Shown in pieces: positions 1 through 8,416 of a stretch of DNA of 64,000 nucleotides (the first letter of the stretch is position 1; each line of letters opens with the position of its first letter). The stretch spans positions 62,001 through 126,000 of the forward strand of contig WRLF01000007.1 in the NCBI GenBank assembly GCA_009777735.1. The letters run 5' to 3'. This DNA comes from Treponema sp. (GTDB lineage: Bacteria > Spirochaetota > Spirochaetia > Treponematales > Breznakiellaceae). The notes beneath the pieces were generated by a model. That model had not been told where the DNA came from. It did not search any database and saw only the letters and a list, made by a program, of their open reading frames with translations. A program made the translations under genes and the position numbers.

Positions 1-1314
1 GGCTGAATCAAACGCGGTAAGCCTGATGAGTTCTCCAGCCTGGCCGGACTCAGTAACAAATACCGGCGGCGGCGGCGGTTCGTAGAGAGCATAGTTCACA
101 TGGGGGTCAGGAGTATCATGCCAGCGGCGAGTCAGCGCAAACCGGAGCCTTCCATCTGCATTCCCCTCGATAATATTCCCCAAAATCGTTTTATTGCCTG
201 CAATGGATGTATTGCCGATACTCTGTTTTGGGCCTTGAACATCATCACCTACATAAGTATTTGCCAGTATTGTTGCCGCTGGTATATCTTTTCTGTCTAT
301 TTCTTCATGCAGGGCTGCGTATGCATCAATCCATGATATATCCAGCGTATAGTTATCTCCGACAGTCATTCCATCGGCTGATCCGGCGACGGTATACTCG
401 CCTTCTGCAGCTATTGTATTTCCGGCTTTAGCGGCATCGCTGTTAAATACCATGAAAGTGCCGTCATTATAATAATACATCCAAAACAAATCAGTTACGT
501 TAGGGACGGGGTTCGCATCATTACCGTCACCGCCCCTGCGCCATGAAGAAACAACATCAGGTTCGGGAATGGGGGCAAATGTTACTGATACGCTTGCAGA
601 ATTTCCCGATGCCGAATTGACCGTTACCAAAGACGCGCCGGTAAAGGTAAAGTTTCCGCTTAAGCTGGAAAAATGGTAACTTCCGTTTGCGCTGAGGGTA
701 AGGTCTGCGCGTATGCTGCTCCCGGTATCACTGGAAAAAATTTCTTTTTCGTCAATGAGCAAGTTAATGCCGCCGGCAACCCGGTACCATGCAATTGTCC
801 CGTTGTATTGCGAAGAGTTAAATGCACGCTCCGGCACCCTGCGGTTTAACGGGGAGGCAAATTTGCCGCTCAGGTTAAAGTCGGTTAACCCCGGAGGCGC
901 CGCCGTTGGAAACGCCAGGAATACGGTACTGCTTAAAGGATCATAGTTGATGTTTTGTGCGTAGGTGTGGGAAAAACTATTCGCGGTAAGGCCTGTCAGT
1001 GTAAACCCGGTTTTAACGGTTATTACAGCGGCGGCGCTGTATACGGTGCCCAGCACGAAGGGGCCTGTGTGGAGATTCCCGCCTGCCGTCCAGGTTATTG
1101 CCAGTGAATATTGCTCGTTTTCGTGAACAGTCAGCGGGGTAATGCCTTCTGCCGGCACAGGAATCCGGTGGGTAAGGTTAGTATGGCTTACCACGGTTGG
1201 CCCTTCAGGCGGCGGAGATGGGGGAGGTGTACTGCCTGTATTGCAAGCTGTAAAATAAACAATTCCCAGGAGCGCTGCCATAGCTACGGTACGGCCAATC
1301 CATTTCTTTTTCAT
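1..1314 (-). CDS. Secreted lipoprotein, C-terminus beyond window (probable fifth discoidin-type paralogue)
   Basis: An open frame of 438 codons runs from an ATG at 1312-1314 to base 1 without a stop, so the 3' end lies outside the window. The first 24 residues are a lipoprotein signal (lipobox FTAC, Cys24) followed by a Pro-rich linker. Next come two extracellular beta-sandwich-like stretches with the pattern 'FTLTGLTANSFSH'. Near residues 418-430 there is a second poly-Pro linker and then 'AGELIRLTAFDSA', which resembles the start of the discoidin region in the four downstream-strand paralogues. It therefore looks like a longer member of that family. An AAGGA ribosome site lies 11 nt before the ATG. 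The gene is the last visible one of the operon, 14 bp after the next gene's stop. Function is not known; a surface glycan-binding role is inferred. Confidence 0.75.
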   Translation of the reverse strand, partial: MKKKWIGRTVAMAALLGIVYFTACNTGSTPPPSPPPEGPTVVSHTNLTHRIPVPAEGITPLTVHENEQYSLAITWTAGGNLHTGPFVLGTVYSAAAVITVKTGFTLTGLTANSFSHTYAQNINYDPLSSTVFLAFPTAAPPGLTDFNLSGKFASPLNRRVPERAFNSSQYNGTIAWYRVAGGINLLIDEKEIFSSDTGSSIRADLTLSANGSYHFSSLSGNFTFTGASLVTVNSASGNSASVSVTFAPIPEPDVVSSWRRGGDGNDANPVPNVTDLFWMYYYNDGTFMVFNSDAAKAGNTIAAEGEYTVAGSADGMTVGDNYTLDISWIDAYAALHEEIDRKDIPAATILANTYVGDDVQGPKQSIGNTSIAGNKTILGNIIEGNADGRLRFALTRRWHDTPDPHVNYALYEPPPPPVFVTESGQAGELIRLTAFDSA

Positions 1315-1328
1315 CTTTTTCACCATCC

Positions 1329-3659
1329 TTAATTATTTTGCGGCGACAGAGGCACTTGCGCATAACGGATGAAACGCGGGCGGTATATGTCCGCGTTACC
1401 GCCGCCCTGGAATCCTCCAATTGAATCACCGCCCTGACCTCCGTTTACATTATACGTTATTACCAGTTCACCATCGGTCGAAATTGCCGGATGCGCTTTA
1501 CCGTTGTAGGAATACATGCCAAGACCGCCGTCTTTCTGGTCTTCTACCGGAATCGTCAGGAACGGACTTGTAGCAAAGTAAACCTGCCTCATGTTGGTAA
1601 AATCACCATAAGGGGAATCGGCAACCCTGATACGGACCCACCGGTTAAAAAATTGGGTGTCCATATAGACCTGGTAGTATTTGCCTGCATCCGGCCCGCT
1701 TCTCACTTCGTGTATGCTGCATTCACCGGCGAACTCGGTTTGATTACTTGGGTTTAAAAATTTTTGGTTGGATACAGATTTACCCCAGGGTTGATTTTGC
1801 CATTGGTTATTGTTATAGAGGTACTCAATTTTGGTGAAATCTTCCACATCTTCGGGTTTTACCCGCGCGACAATCAGCCTGCGTGCGCCCCATTGGCCGA
1901 CGGGAACATTGGCAACACCGTAAATATATATATACCCGTCGGGGTTAAGTGCCCCGGCGGCTGCGGTATTTTCAAATATAGCGCTGCCTAAAGACCAGCC
2001 TCCTTGATCATTGCCTACCTCATCATAGAAATGGCTGCCTGTGTTTAAACGGGTAATGTCCGATTGAACATTACCGCCTGAAATTTCAAACCGGACGAAA
2101 TCGGTGGCTACATGCCTAAATCCCCAGTCCCCGCCGCCGACATTTTGTACTCTGCTGCAAAAAATATATAGTCTGCTGTTCGTAACAAATATGTCGCCTA
2201 TCCAGTAATACCCGCTTTGCCCCTGCGGTACTATTGCAGAATTGTCATTAGTAGCAGTAGAAAAAACTATGTTAGAGGCATGGGGAAGGCCGTTCAGGGT
2301 TGCCGTAGTATTGTTGGGCATATGCCAGCCAATTCTTCTGCCGGTAACCGGATCGACTCTGGAGGAAATGGTATCCTGAAAAGTGAAGTATGTTCTTCTG
2401 TTCTGGGGCGGTCTTGCCGGATCAAAGTCTTTTCCGTCAAAGTTTACCGAATAGATGCCGTCTGCGCCGGCCCACTGTCTGTTGTTACCAACGGGGTAGA
2501 CGTTGAATACCCCGTTCCAGTCGGAAAGGTAGTCGGCAAACCAGCCGTCTCCTGCATAAACCCGGATTGCGCTTAGTCCGGTACTATTGCCGCTGCGGGC
2601 GCTGCCGCTGATTTTGATAAATCTGGCCGGTTGATTGTTCATGGAGATAGTCGCAGATGGTCCCATCCCGTTTTGGCCGGTTCCTGCGGAAATAGCTTGA
2701 TTTGATACTCTTGTAGTATAACTACTGTTCCATCTGTCATCCCAATTATTCACAAATACATCACCTTCCGGGCCGTCTGATGTGCTTATGGTGACAGTAT
2801 TCATCCCCCTGTTTGTATTGCCTGCGGCATTATAATTCCAGATTACTATTTTTTGAATCGGATACCTGCCGTACAGGTCGATTTCAAATTCAGCCGATGA
2901 ACTGTTGACAAAATACATGTGGTTAGGGTTGTTGTTATGCAGGGCTTCATCGCTGGTAGGATGCGATAGGCCCGCACCGTTTGTCAGGTTATAATAAGCG
3001 GGTGCAGTCTGTGATCTTCTTACATCAGAAATGGGCGAGGCGGCAATGTAGGCGCCCTGATATACGGTGTTTCGGTAACGGTAGAATTTAACTTCACTTA
3101 AGCCGAATTGACCGCCGCCCCAACTGCCATCGGTGGCATGGGGAGAAATTTTGATAAACTGGGCGCTTATTCCGTTGAACCGGATCGGCGAGCCGTCCGA
3201 CAGATTTGTTGCCGGCAGTCCTGCCGCCCCATTTGCCTGTTTCAGGGTAAAATCACCCAGATTAGTGTATGTTACATTATCGTTGGAATATGAGACAGTA
3301 ACATTTCTCAGGCCGTTTGCTCCGTTACCGAAATTATGGTTCCAGACATGCATTTCGCCAATCTGGTCTATATGGCCTATGTTAAAAATAAAATCCTGCC
3401 TGACACCCGCATACATATCAGCGGGAATATTTGTGTGCAGATTGACGCGCTCTCCCGGCCCCATCATTCCCGAATTGTTGGATATTGCAGCGTAAACCGG
3501 ATTATGCGGGGTAACTCTTAGTAATGCCCCGGTGTGTACAGAATTATTTACCGTAAATGGCGGCGGCGGCGGCGGAATATTAGTATTGTCGTCTAAATCA
3601 CATGCAACAGCTATAAATACTAAATTTAGGGATACTATCCAATAGAGCGATTTTTTCAC
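1329..3659 (-). CDS. Discoidin/propeller lipoprotein paralogue 1
   Basis: A 776-residue secreted lipoprotein. I chose the GTG at 3657-3659 because AGGAG lies 6 nt upstream and it opens a good signal peptide (lipobox AVAC, Cys20); an ATG 11 codons upstream lacks a ribosome site. A poly-Pro linker precedes two F5/8-type-C (discoidin-like) domains, roughly residues 38-190 and 195-365, each ending in a 'GLSxIxxY/F' strand. The last 400 residues form a domain with 'GADGIYSVNFDGKDFDP', 'NPDGYIYIYG', 'RRLIVARV', 'YNGKAHPAIS' and 'YRPRFIRYAQVP', which recalls the uncharacterised DUF4185/DUF5005-like beta-propellers. Discoidin domains usually bind carbohydrate; whether the C-terminal domain is an enzyme is unknown. 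The gene has its own good promoter (3681-3709). Confidence 0.85.
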   Translation of the reverse strand: MKKSLYWIVSLNLVFIAVACDLDDNTNIPPPPPPFTVNNSVHTGALLRVTPHNPVYAAISNNSGMMGPGERVNLHTNIPADMYAGVRQDFIFNIGHIDQIGEMHVWNHNFGNGANGLRNVTVSYSNDNVTYTNLGDFTLKQANGAAGLPATNLSDGSPIRFNGISAQFIKISPHATDGSWGGGQFGLSEVKFYRYRNTVYQGAYIAASPISDVRRSQTAPAYYNLTNGAGLSHPTSDEALHNNNPNHMYFVNSSSAEFEIDLYGRYPIQKIVIWNYNAAGNTNRGMNTVTISTSDGPEGDVFVNNWDDRWNSSYTTRVSNQAISAGTGQNGMGPSATISMNNQPARFIKISGSARSGNSTGLSAIRVYAGDGWFADYLSDWNGVFNVYPVGNNRQWAGADGIYSVNFDGKDFDPARPPQNRRTYFTFQDTISSRVDPVTGRRIGWHMPNNTTATLNGLPHASNIVFSTATNDNSAIVPQGQSGYYWIGDIFVTNSRLYIFCSRVQNVGGGDWGFRHVATDFVRFEISGGNVQSDITRLNTGSHFYDEVGNDQGGWSLGSAIFENTAAAGALNPDGYIYIYGVANVPVGQWGARRLIVARVKPEDVEDFTKIEYLYNNNQWQNQPWGKSVSNQKFLNPSNQTEFAGECSIHEVRSGPDAGKYYQVYMDTQFFNRWVRIRVADSPYGDFTNMRQVYFATSPFLTIPVEDQKDGGLGMYSYNGKAHPAISTDGELVITYNVNGGQGGDSIGGFQGGGNADIYRPRFIRYAQVPLSPQNN

Positions 3660-3680
3660 ATGTTTCTCCTTTTTATTGGT

Positions 3681-3709
3681 ACTATACCACACTTTTATTA
3701 AAATATCAA
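3681..3709 (-). promoter_or_regulatory. Sigma-70-type promoter before discoidin paralogue 1
   Basis: Reading the minus strand, TTGATA (3704-3709) is followed after a 17-bp spacer by TATAGT (3681-3686), each one mismatch from consensus. It sits between the stop of the upstream gene at 3713 and the GTG start at 3659, so paralogue 1 and the lipoprotein after it could be transcribed separately from the rest of the operon. Confidence 0.6.
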
Positions 3710-3712
3710 ATG

Positions 3713-5929
3713 TTAATTACCTGCCTTAAAAGGTACCTGTGCATAACGGATAAAACGGGGCCGGCCTATATCCATGTATTTAATTTCGCTGTCACCCCCG
3801 TTAACATTATACGTTATATACAGCTCGTTGTCAGGTGATACTGCCGTATGCGCTTTTCCGTTGTAGACATACAAGCTGCCGTCATCCGGAAGTGTAAAGA
3901 ATGGATCGGTAATAAAGAAAATCTGCTGCATGCCGGAAAAATCACCGTAAGGCGAATTAGCAGTTCTAATCCTGACCCATTTGTCAAAAAACCTCGTATC
4001 CATGTAAACTTGCATAAATTTACCCGCATCGGGTCCTGATTTTATCTCATGTATGCTGAATTCAAAAGCGAGATTGAGTTGATTTGACGGGGTTAAAAAT
4101 TTTGGATCAGAAAGATTAAGCCCCCAGGCCTGAAGTTTCCAGGAATTATCGCTCCATAAGTATTCATATTTGCTGAAATCCTGGACATTTTCAGCCTTCA
4201 CCCGTGCGACAACCAGCCTGCGGTCACTGCCCCAGCCGGGAATGGGAACAGTGAAAACACCATACACATAAATATATCCATCCGGTTTAAGTGCGCCGGC
4301 TCCTGCGGTGTTATTTAACACTGCGCAGCCCAACGTATAATAATATTCCGTTGCCGCATCTGTTTGATAGAGTCTGTTACCGGCAGTGTCATTATATCTT
4401 TGCAATGATGATTCATTTACCATGTTGTTCGTTATGGTAAACCTTGCCAAATCAGTGCCGGTTTGAGAAAAGCCCCAGGTTCCGCCGGTTCTTATTCTTA
4501 TTGTGTATATATACAGATAATTATTAACAATAAAAGTGTCACCCAGCCAGTAAATCGTGTTACTTACCGGCGGGTTAATCGTTATTGGGTTAATATTAAA
4601 ATGTATATTGACGGAACGGGGAAGGCCGCCTATCAGGGTTGCGCGGGTGTTGTTGGGCATTCCCCAGTTTCCGTCTCTTTCCCCGTTCAGCGGATTGACC
4701 GTTGTGGTTAATGTATCAGAAAAGATGAATAATGTATTTTTATTTTCCGGATTTCTTAATGGATCGTAATCTTTTCCGTCAAGGTTTACCGAATATATAC
4801 CGTCAGCATTGGTCCACCCCCGGATACCTTGATTATAAACGGAAAATAATGCGGTAAAGTCAGGGACATTGTCGGCATACCAGCCCTCACCGATATAGCA
4901 GCGGATTGCGCTTAACCCGGAATGCGTTCCGCCCAGGCTGGTGCCGCTTATCCGTATATACCTGGCAGTAAAATTAAGTGAAATGATCGCAGAAGGCTCC
5001 AGCCCGTTTTCGCCGGTACCCTCGGCAATATCATGCGTTCCCGCCGGTACCCAGTTCACTGTATCATCCGATGTGCTTATTGCAATACTTTTCATGCCGC
5101 GCCCTGTTCTGCCGGGCTCATTGTAATTCCAGACAACTATTTTTTCGACCGGATACCTTCCCTGCAAGTCTATTTCAAATGTACCTGACGAACCGGAGAC
5201 GGAATACATGTGATCGGGGTTATTGTCATGTACGGCATCCGGGGCGGAAGGATCCGATAATCCGGCGCCGTTTGTCAGATTGTAATACTCCGCTGCCGGA
5301 TCAGAATTCAATCTGTAAATGGGCGACGCAGCAATATATGCTCCCCTGTAAACGTCGTTTCTGTAACGGTAAAATTTTATTTCGCTTAACCCGTATTGCC
5401 CGCCGCCGTAATTGTCTATTGGTGATATTTTTATATACCGTACACTTTTTCCTTTGAAATTAATAATGGAATCATCGGCAAGATTTGTTACCGGTATACG
5501 CGCCGCCCCGTTTGCCTGCCTTAGCGTAAATGTACCCAGTTCCATGTAATCTGTGTTATTGCCGGAATATGAAACAGTTACATTTTTAATACCGTTTGCT
5601 CCGCTGCCGGAATTGTGGTTCCATATATGCACTTCGCCCAATTGCTCAATGCGGCCCAGGTCAAAAATATAATCCTGTTTTGGGCCCGCGTACATATCAA
5701 CCGGATTGTTGTTATGCGAATGGATACGTTCTCCGTTACCGCTCATTCCCGAATTGTTGCAAAGGGCTGCGTAGGCGGAATTAAGCGGTGTAACTTTAAG
5801 TAAAATCCCCGTGTGTGCAACCGGAATTGAATTGAATTCCGGCGGCGGTTCGTAGAAGCCGGATTGACCGCCTGTATCGCAGGCAGTCAGCCTGAAAAGA
5901 AAAAATACCAGGAGAATCAAATATTTCAT
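3713..5929 (-). CDS. Discoidin/propeller lipoprotein paralogue 2
   Basis: A 738-residue lipoprotein with the same plan as its neighbours: signal peptide with lipobox LTAC (Cys17), a short Pro-rich spacer, two discoidin-like domains (about 35-185 and 190-360) and the conserved C-terminal propeller-like domain with 'NADGIYSVNLDGKDYDP', 'FSDTL', 'KPDGYIYVYG', 'RRLVVARV' and 'IGRPRFIRYAQVP'. GGAGG lies 7 nt before the ATG and the beta-mannosidase stop is 16 bp upstream, so the two are probably co-transcribed. It lacks the Trp/Asp-rich insertion in the second domain of paralogue 1. It is predicted to be anchored to the outer or inner membrane by its lipid; the ligand is unknown, with mannose-containing glycan suggested only by the neighbouring enzyme. 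Confidence 0.87.
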   Translation of the reverse strand: MKYLILLVFFLFRLTACDTGGQSGFYEPPPEFNSIPVAHTGILLKVTPLNSAYAALCNNSGMSGNGERIHSHNNNPVDMYAGPKQDYIFDLGRIEQLGEVHIWNHNSGSGANGIKNVTVSYSGNNTDYMELGTFTLRQANGAARIPVTNLADDSIINFKGKSVRYIKISPIDNYGGGQYGLSEIKFYRYRNDVYRGAYIAASPIYRLNSDPAAEYYNLTNGAGLSDPSAPDAVHDNNPDHMYSVSGSSGTFEIDLQGRYPVEKIVVWNYNEPGRTGRGMKSIAISTSDDTVNWVPAGTHDIAEGTGENGLEPSAIISLNFTARYIRISGTSLGGTHSGLSAIRCYIGEGWYADNVPDFTALFSVYNQGIRGWTNADGIYSVNLDGKDYDPLRNPENKNTLFIFSDTLTTTVNPLNGERDGNWGMPNNTRATLIGGLPRSVNIHFNINPITINPPVSNTIYWLGDTFIVNNYLYIYTIRIRTGGTWGFSQTGTDLARFTITNNMVNESSLQRYNDTAGNRLYQTDAATEYYYTLGCAVLNNTAGAGALKPDGYIYVYGVFTVPIPGWGSDRRLVVARVKAENVQDFSKYEYLWSDNSWKLQAWGLNLSDPKFLTPSNQLNLAFEFSIHEIKSGPDAGKFMQVYMDTRFFDKWVRIRTANSPYGDFSGMQQIFFITDPFFTLPDDGSLYVYNGKAHTAVSPDNELYITYNVNGGDSEIKYMDIGRPRFIRYAQVPFKAGN

Positions 5930-5945
5930 ATAGTTTCCTCCGTAT

Positions 5946-8414
5946 CTATTTTATGTCCCAAACACTCCGCAGGCGGAGTTTACCGCCGGTTTTGCCGGAT
6001 ATAACAGTAACTTTTTTTTCTCCGGCATTCATGTCAAAATAATTGTCAGATAGGACAAGGTCCTGATTGCGGTTTTGAATCTCGACGCATTTTGCGTAAG
6101 AACCAGCTTTAACCGTAATTGTATCGCCGTTAATTTTATAGCTTAATCTGGGATCAACCCAATGAAAAAATTTGGGAAGCGAAAAGATCACCGTCCCTTC
6201 TGATATGATGTTTTTATTATCGCAGAGGCTGTAACTTAAATACTCTTCATTGACGGCTATATCGGGAACCATAACTTTTTCCAGCCAGCGTGAAGATAAT
6301 GCCGCCGCATTAACAGGAATAGTTTTTTCTTTAAGAATTTTTGCATTTTTATTTCTTAATTCCCATTTTACGGTAAGTTTTCTGTTTTCCGTGGTTTCGT
6401 TGGTAACGCAGAGCCGGAAACTTTTTTCGATGGCGGCTTTTGTGTCGGGCGGCAGGTTTACATCGGTATTTTGGGTATACAGTCCTTCTTCATGGCAGGA
6501 AATCATAAGAGGCTGAAAAAACCGTCTGGCGTAACAGTGCAGGGCTTTCCAACGGAAAAAATAATCAATTGACGACCATGAAGCCACCGGCCAGCAATCA
6601 TTGAGCTGCCAGTACAAAGCTCCCATGCAGCGGCCCCTGTTGCGCCGCAGATGTTCGACGGCGTATTTTATGGCCTCGGCCTGTAATAGCTGCGATGCGT
6701 AGAGTAAGGTGTCGAAACTGCCCGGATACAGAAAAGTTCTGTTCATATAATCCATTATTTTGCCATTCGCCCTGTTATTCCGCTGATGTTTTTCCATGAT
6801 ATACGAAAAGATATTCCGGTCTTCCGGCAGGGTAAATTGTTCTACGGTTTTGAGCGAAGGGAATGACTGGAATCCGAATTCGGATAAATACCTGAAAAAA
6901 TGTTTTCTGTACCCGCTGACAGACTGGCCGCCGTGCCATACATCCCAATAATGCACGTCCCCCCTGTTGTCATCGCTTGGTTTATCAAAACCTCCGCCGG
7001 AGGAAGGGCTGGAAGGCCAATAGAATGTATTCGGATCATGTTCATCCAGAATCCGGGGAATAATGTATTCAAACATTTTTATATAGTCCGCTTTTTCTTT
7101 GCTGGTATACGCCTGGGGCCAGTTATCTACGCACATTTCTATTTCGTTATTACCGCACCACAGTCCAAGGCAGGCATGATGCCGTATCCTTTTAATGTTT
7201 TCTGTAATTTCTGCCCGTATGTTTTGTTCGAATTGTGCGGTTAGGTTATAGAGGGTACAGGCAAACATAAAGTCCTGCCAGACAATCAGCCCCAGTTCGT
7301 CGCAAATATCATAAAACCAGTCATCCGGATAATAACCGCCGCCCCAAACCCGTATGGTATTGTAGTTGGCTAAAATACATTGTTCCAGGAGTTTTCTCGT
7401 TCGCTTTTCGGTGATTCGGGGCAATACATTGTCTTGAGGAATGTAATTCGCCCCCATGGAAAAAATTTGCACGCCGTTAACGTGTATGGCAAAACTTTCG
7501 CCCCATTTGTCTTTTTTCTGCGCAACGCCTATCGTCCGCAGCCCTATGCGGCGTTCCCAGGAGTCCAGCGGTTTTCCCTGGGGGCTTAGCAAAACCACCT
7601 TAACCGTGTACAAAGGCTGTGCATTTCCCGTAGGGCCGTAACCGTTTGGCCACCAGAGACGGGGGTTTTTAATAATGATTTTAGTTGAAGGTTTGTCAAA
7701 TAATACAGATTTTCCGTCCGGATCGGTAATAAGAAGCATCCAGGAATAACTGCGGTTAATGCCGGTTTCAGTTTCTACGGCTACATCAAGTTCCACCTGG
7801 TTTTTTGAATGTTTTTGGGTGATATATACATTATTTATTCGTGCAGAACGATACCCGGCAAGACTGATTGTGCGCCATATCCCCGCATCGGGAAGACGGG
7901 GCCCCCAGTCCCAACCAAACATGGAATGCGCTTTTCGTATTCGATGTTTTTCGGATAAACTGTCTTTCTTGCTGCCGGTATCTGTTCTGGTTTTTCGCAG
8001 GTAGTCAATAGGAGAACGGAAAATAATGCTCAAAGTATTTTTATTTTTTTTCAGCGCCGGTTTTACTTCAAATTCCCAGGTTCTGTGCATATTGTCTGTT
8101 TTCGCAATTACCCTGCCGTTCAGGGTGATTTCCGCCAGGGTATCCAGGCCTTCACAGCGCAGCAGCACAGAATCCATGTTCAAGAGTTTGTGCGATACCG
8201 AAAATTCTGTTTTATATTCAAAGTCGTTTTCCAGCAGGGCAAAGGCTGTATCTTCATTATCACGCCGGAAGGGATCCTCCATTTGCCCGTTTTGTAACAT
8301 ATCGTTGTATACCGATCCGGGAACTACAGCGGGAAACCAGTTTTTTTCCGGAAGCTTGCGCATCCGCCAGCCTTTATTGAGATTTTGCGTTACAGCGCTC
8401 ATATTTATCATCAT
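5946..8414 (-). CDS. Beta-mannosidase, glycoside hydrolase family 2
   Basis: An 822-residue GH2 enzyme expected to release mannose from the non-reducing end of beta-mannosides. Layout is as in the family: sugar-binding jelly roll (about 10-190, with 'FGWDWGPRLPDAGIWR'), immunoglobulin-like sandwich (to about 300) and TIM barrel. The acid/base Glu is E424 in 'LWCGNNEIEM' and the nucleophile is E512 in 'YLSEFGFQSF'; 'RVWGGGYYPDDWFYDICDE' is another family signature. Length is normal. There is no signal peptide, so it should act in the cytosol on imported oligosaccharides, in contrast with the lipoproteins on both sides. The first ATG is only 2 nt from the upstream stop; a later Met (residue 5) is better spaced from AGGA, so the start could be 4 codons further in. 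Confidence 0.93.
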   Translation of the reverse strand: MMINMSAVTQNLNKGWRMRKLPEKNWFPAVVPGSVYNDMLQNGQMEDPFRRDNEDTAFALLENDFEYKTEFSVSHKLLNMDSVLLRCEGLDTLAEITLNGRVIAKTDNMHRTWEFEVKPALKKNKNTLSIIFRSPIDYLRKTRTDTGSKKDSLSEKHRIRKAHSMFGWDWGPRLPDAGIWRTISLAGYRSARINNVYITQKHSKNQVELDVAVETETGINRSYSWMLLITDPDGKSVLFDKPSTKIIIKNPRLWWPNGYGPTGNAQPLYTVKVVLLSPQGKPLDSWERRIGLRTIGVAQKKDKWGESFAIHVNGVQIFSMGANYIPQDNVLPRITEKRTRKLLEQCILANYNTIRVWGGGYYPDDWFYDICDELGLIVWQDFMFACTLYNLTAQFEQNIRAEITENIKRIRHHACLGLWCGNNEIEMCVDNWPQAYTSKEKADYIKMFEYIIPRILDEHDPNTFYWPSSPSSGGGFDKPSDDNRGDVHYWDVWHGGQSVSGYRKHFFRYLSEFGFQSFPSLKTVEQFTLPEDRNIFSYIMEKHQRNNRANGKIMDYMNRTFLYPGSFDTLLYASQLLQAEAIKYAVEHLRRNRGRCMGALYWQLNDCWPVASWSSIDYFFRWKALHCYARRFFQPLMISCHEEGLYTQNTDVNLPPDTKAAIEKSFRLCVTNETTENRKLTVKWELRNKNAKILKEKTIPVNAAALSSRWLEKVMVPDIAVNEEYLSYSLCDNKNIISEGTVIFSLPKFFHWVDPRLSYKINGDTITVKAGSYAKCVEIQNRNQDLVLSDNYFDMNAGEKKVTVISGKTGGKLRLRSVWDIK

Positions 8415-8416
8415 TC

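Noticed and set aside
100-431. Two short plus-strand frames at the left edge
   Set aside because: They run opposite a long minus-strand lipoprotein frame that stays open for 438 codons with a signal peptide and family motifs; the short frames lack ribosome sites.
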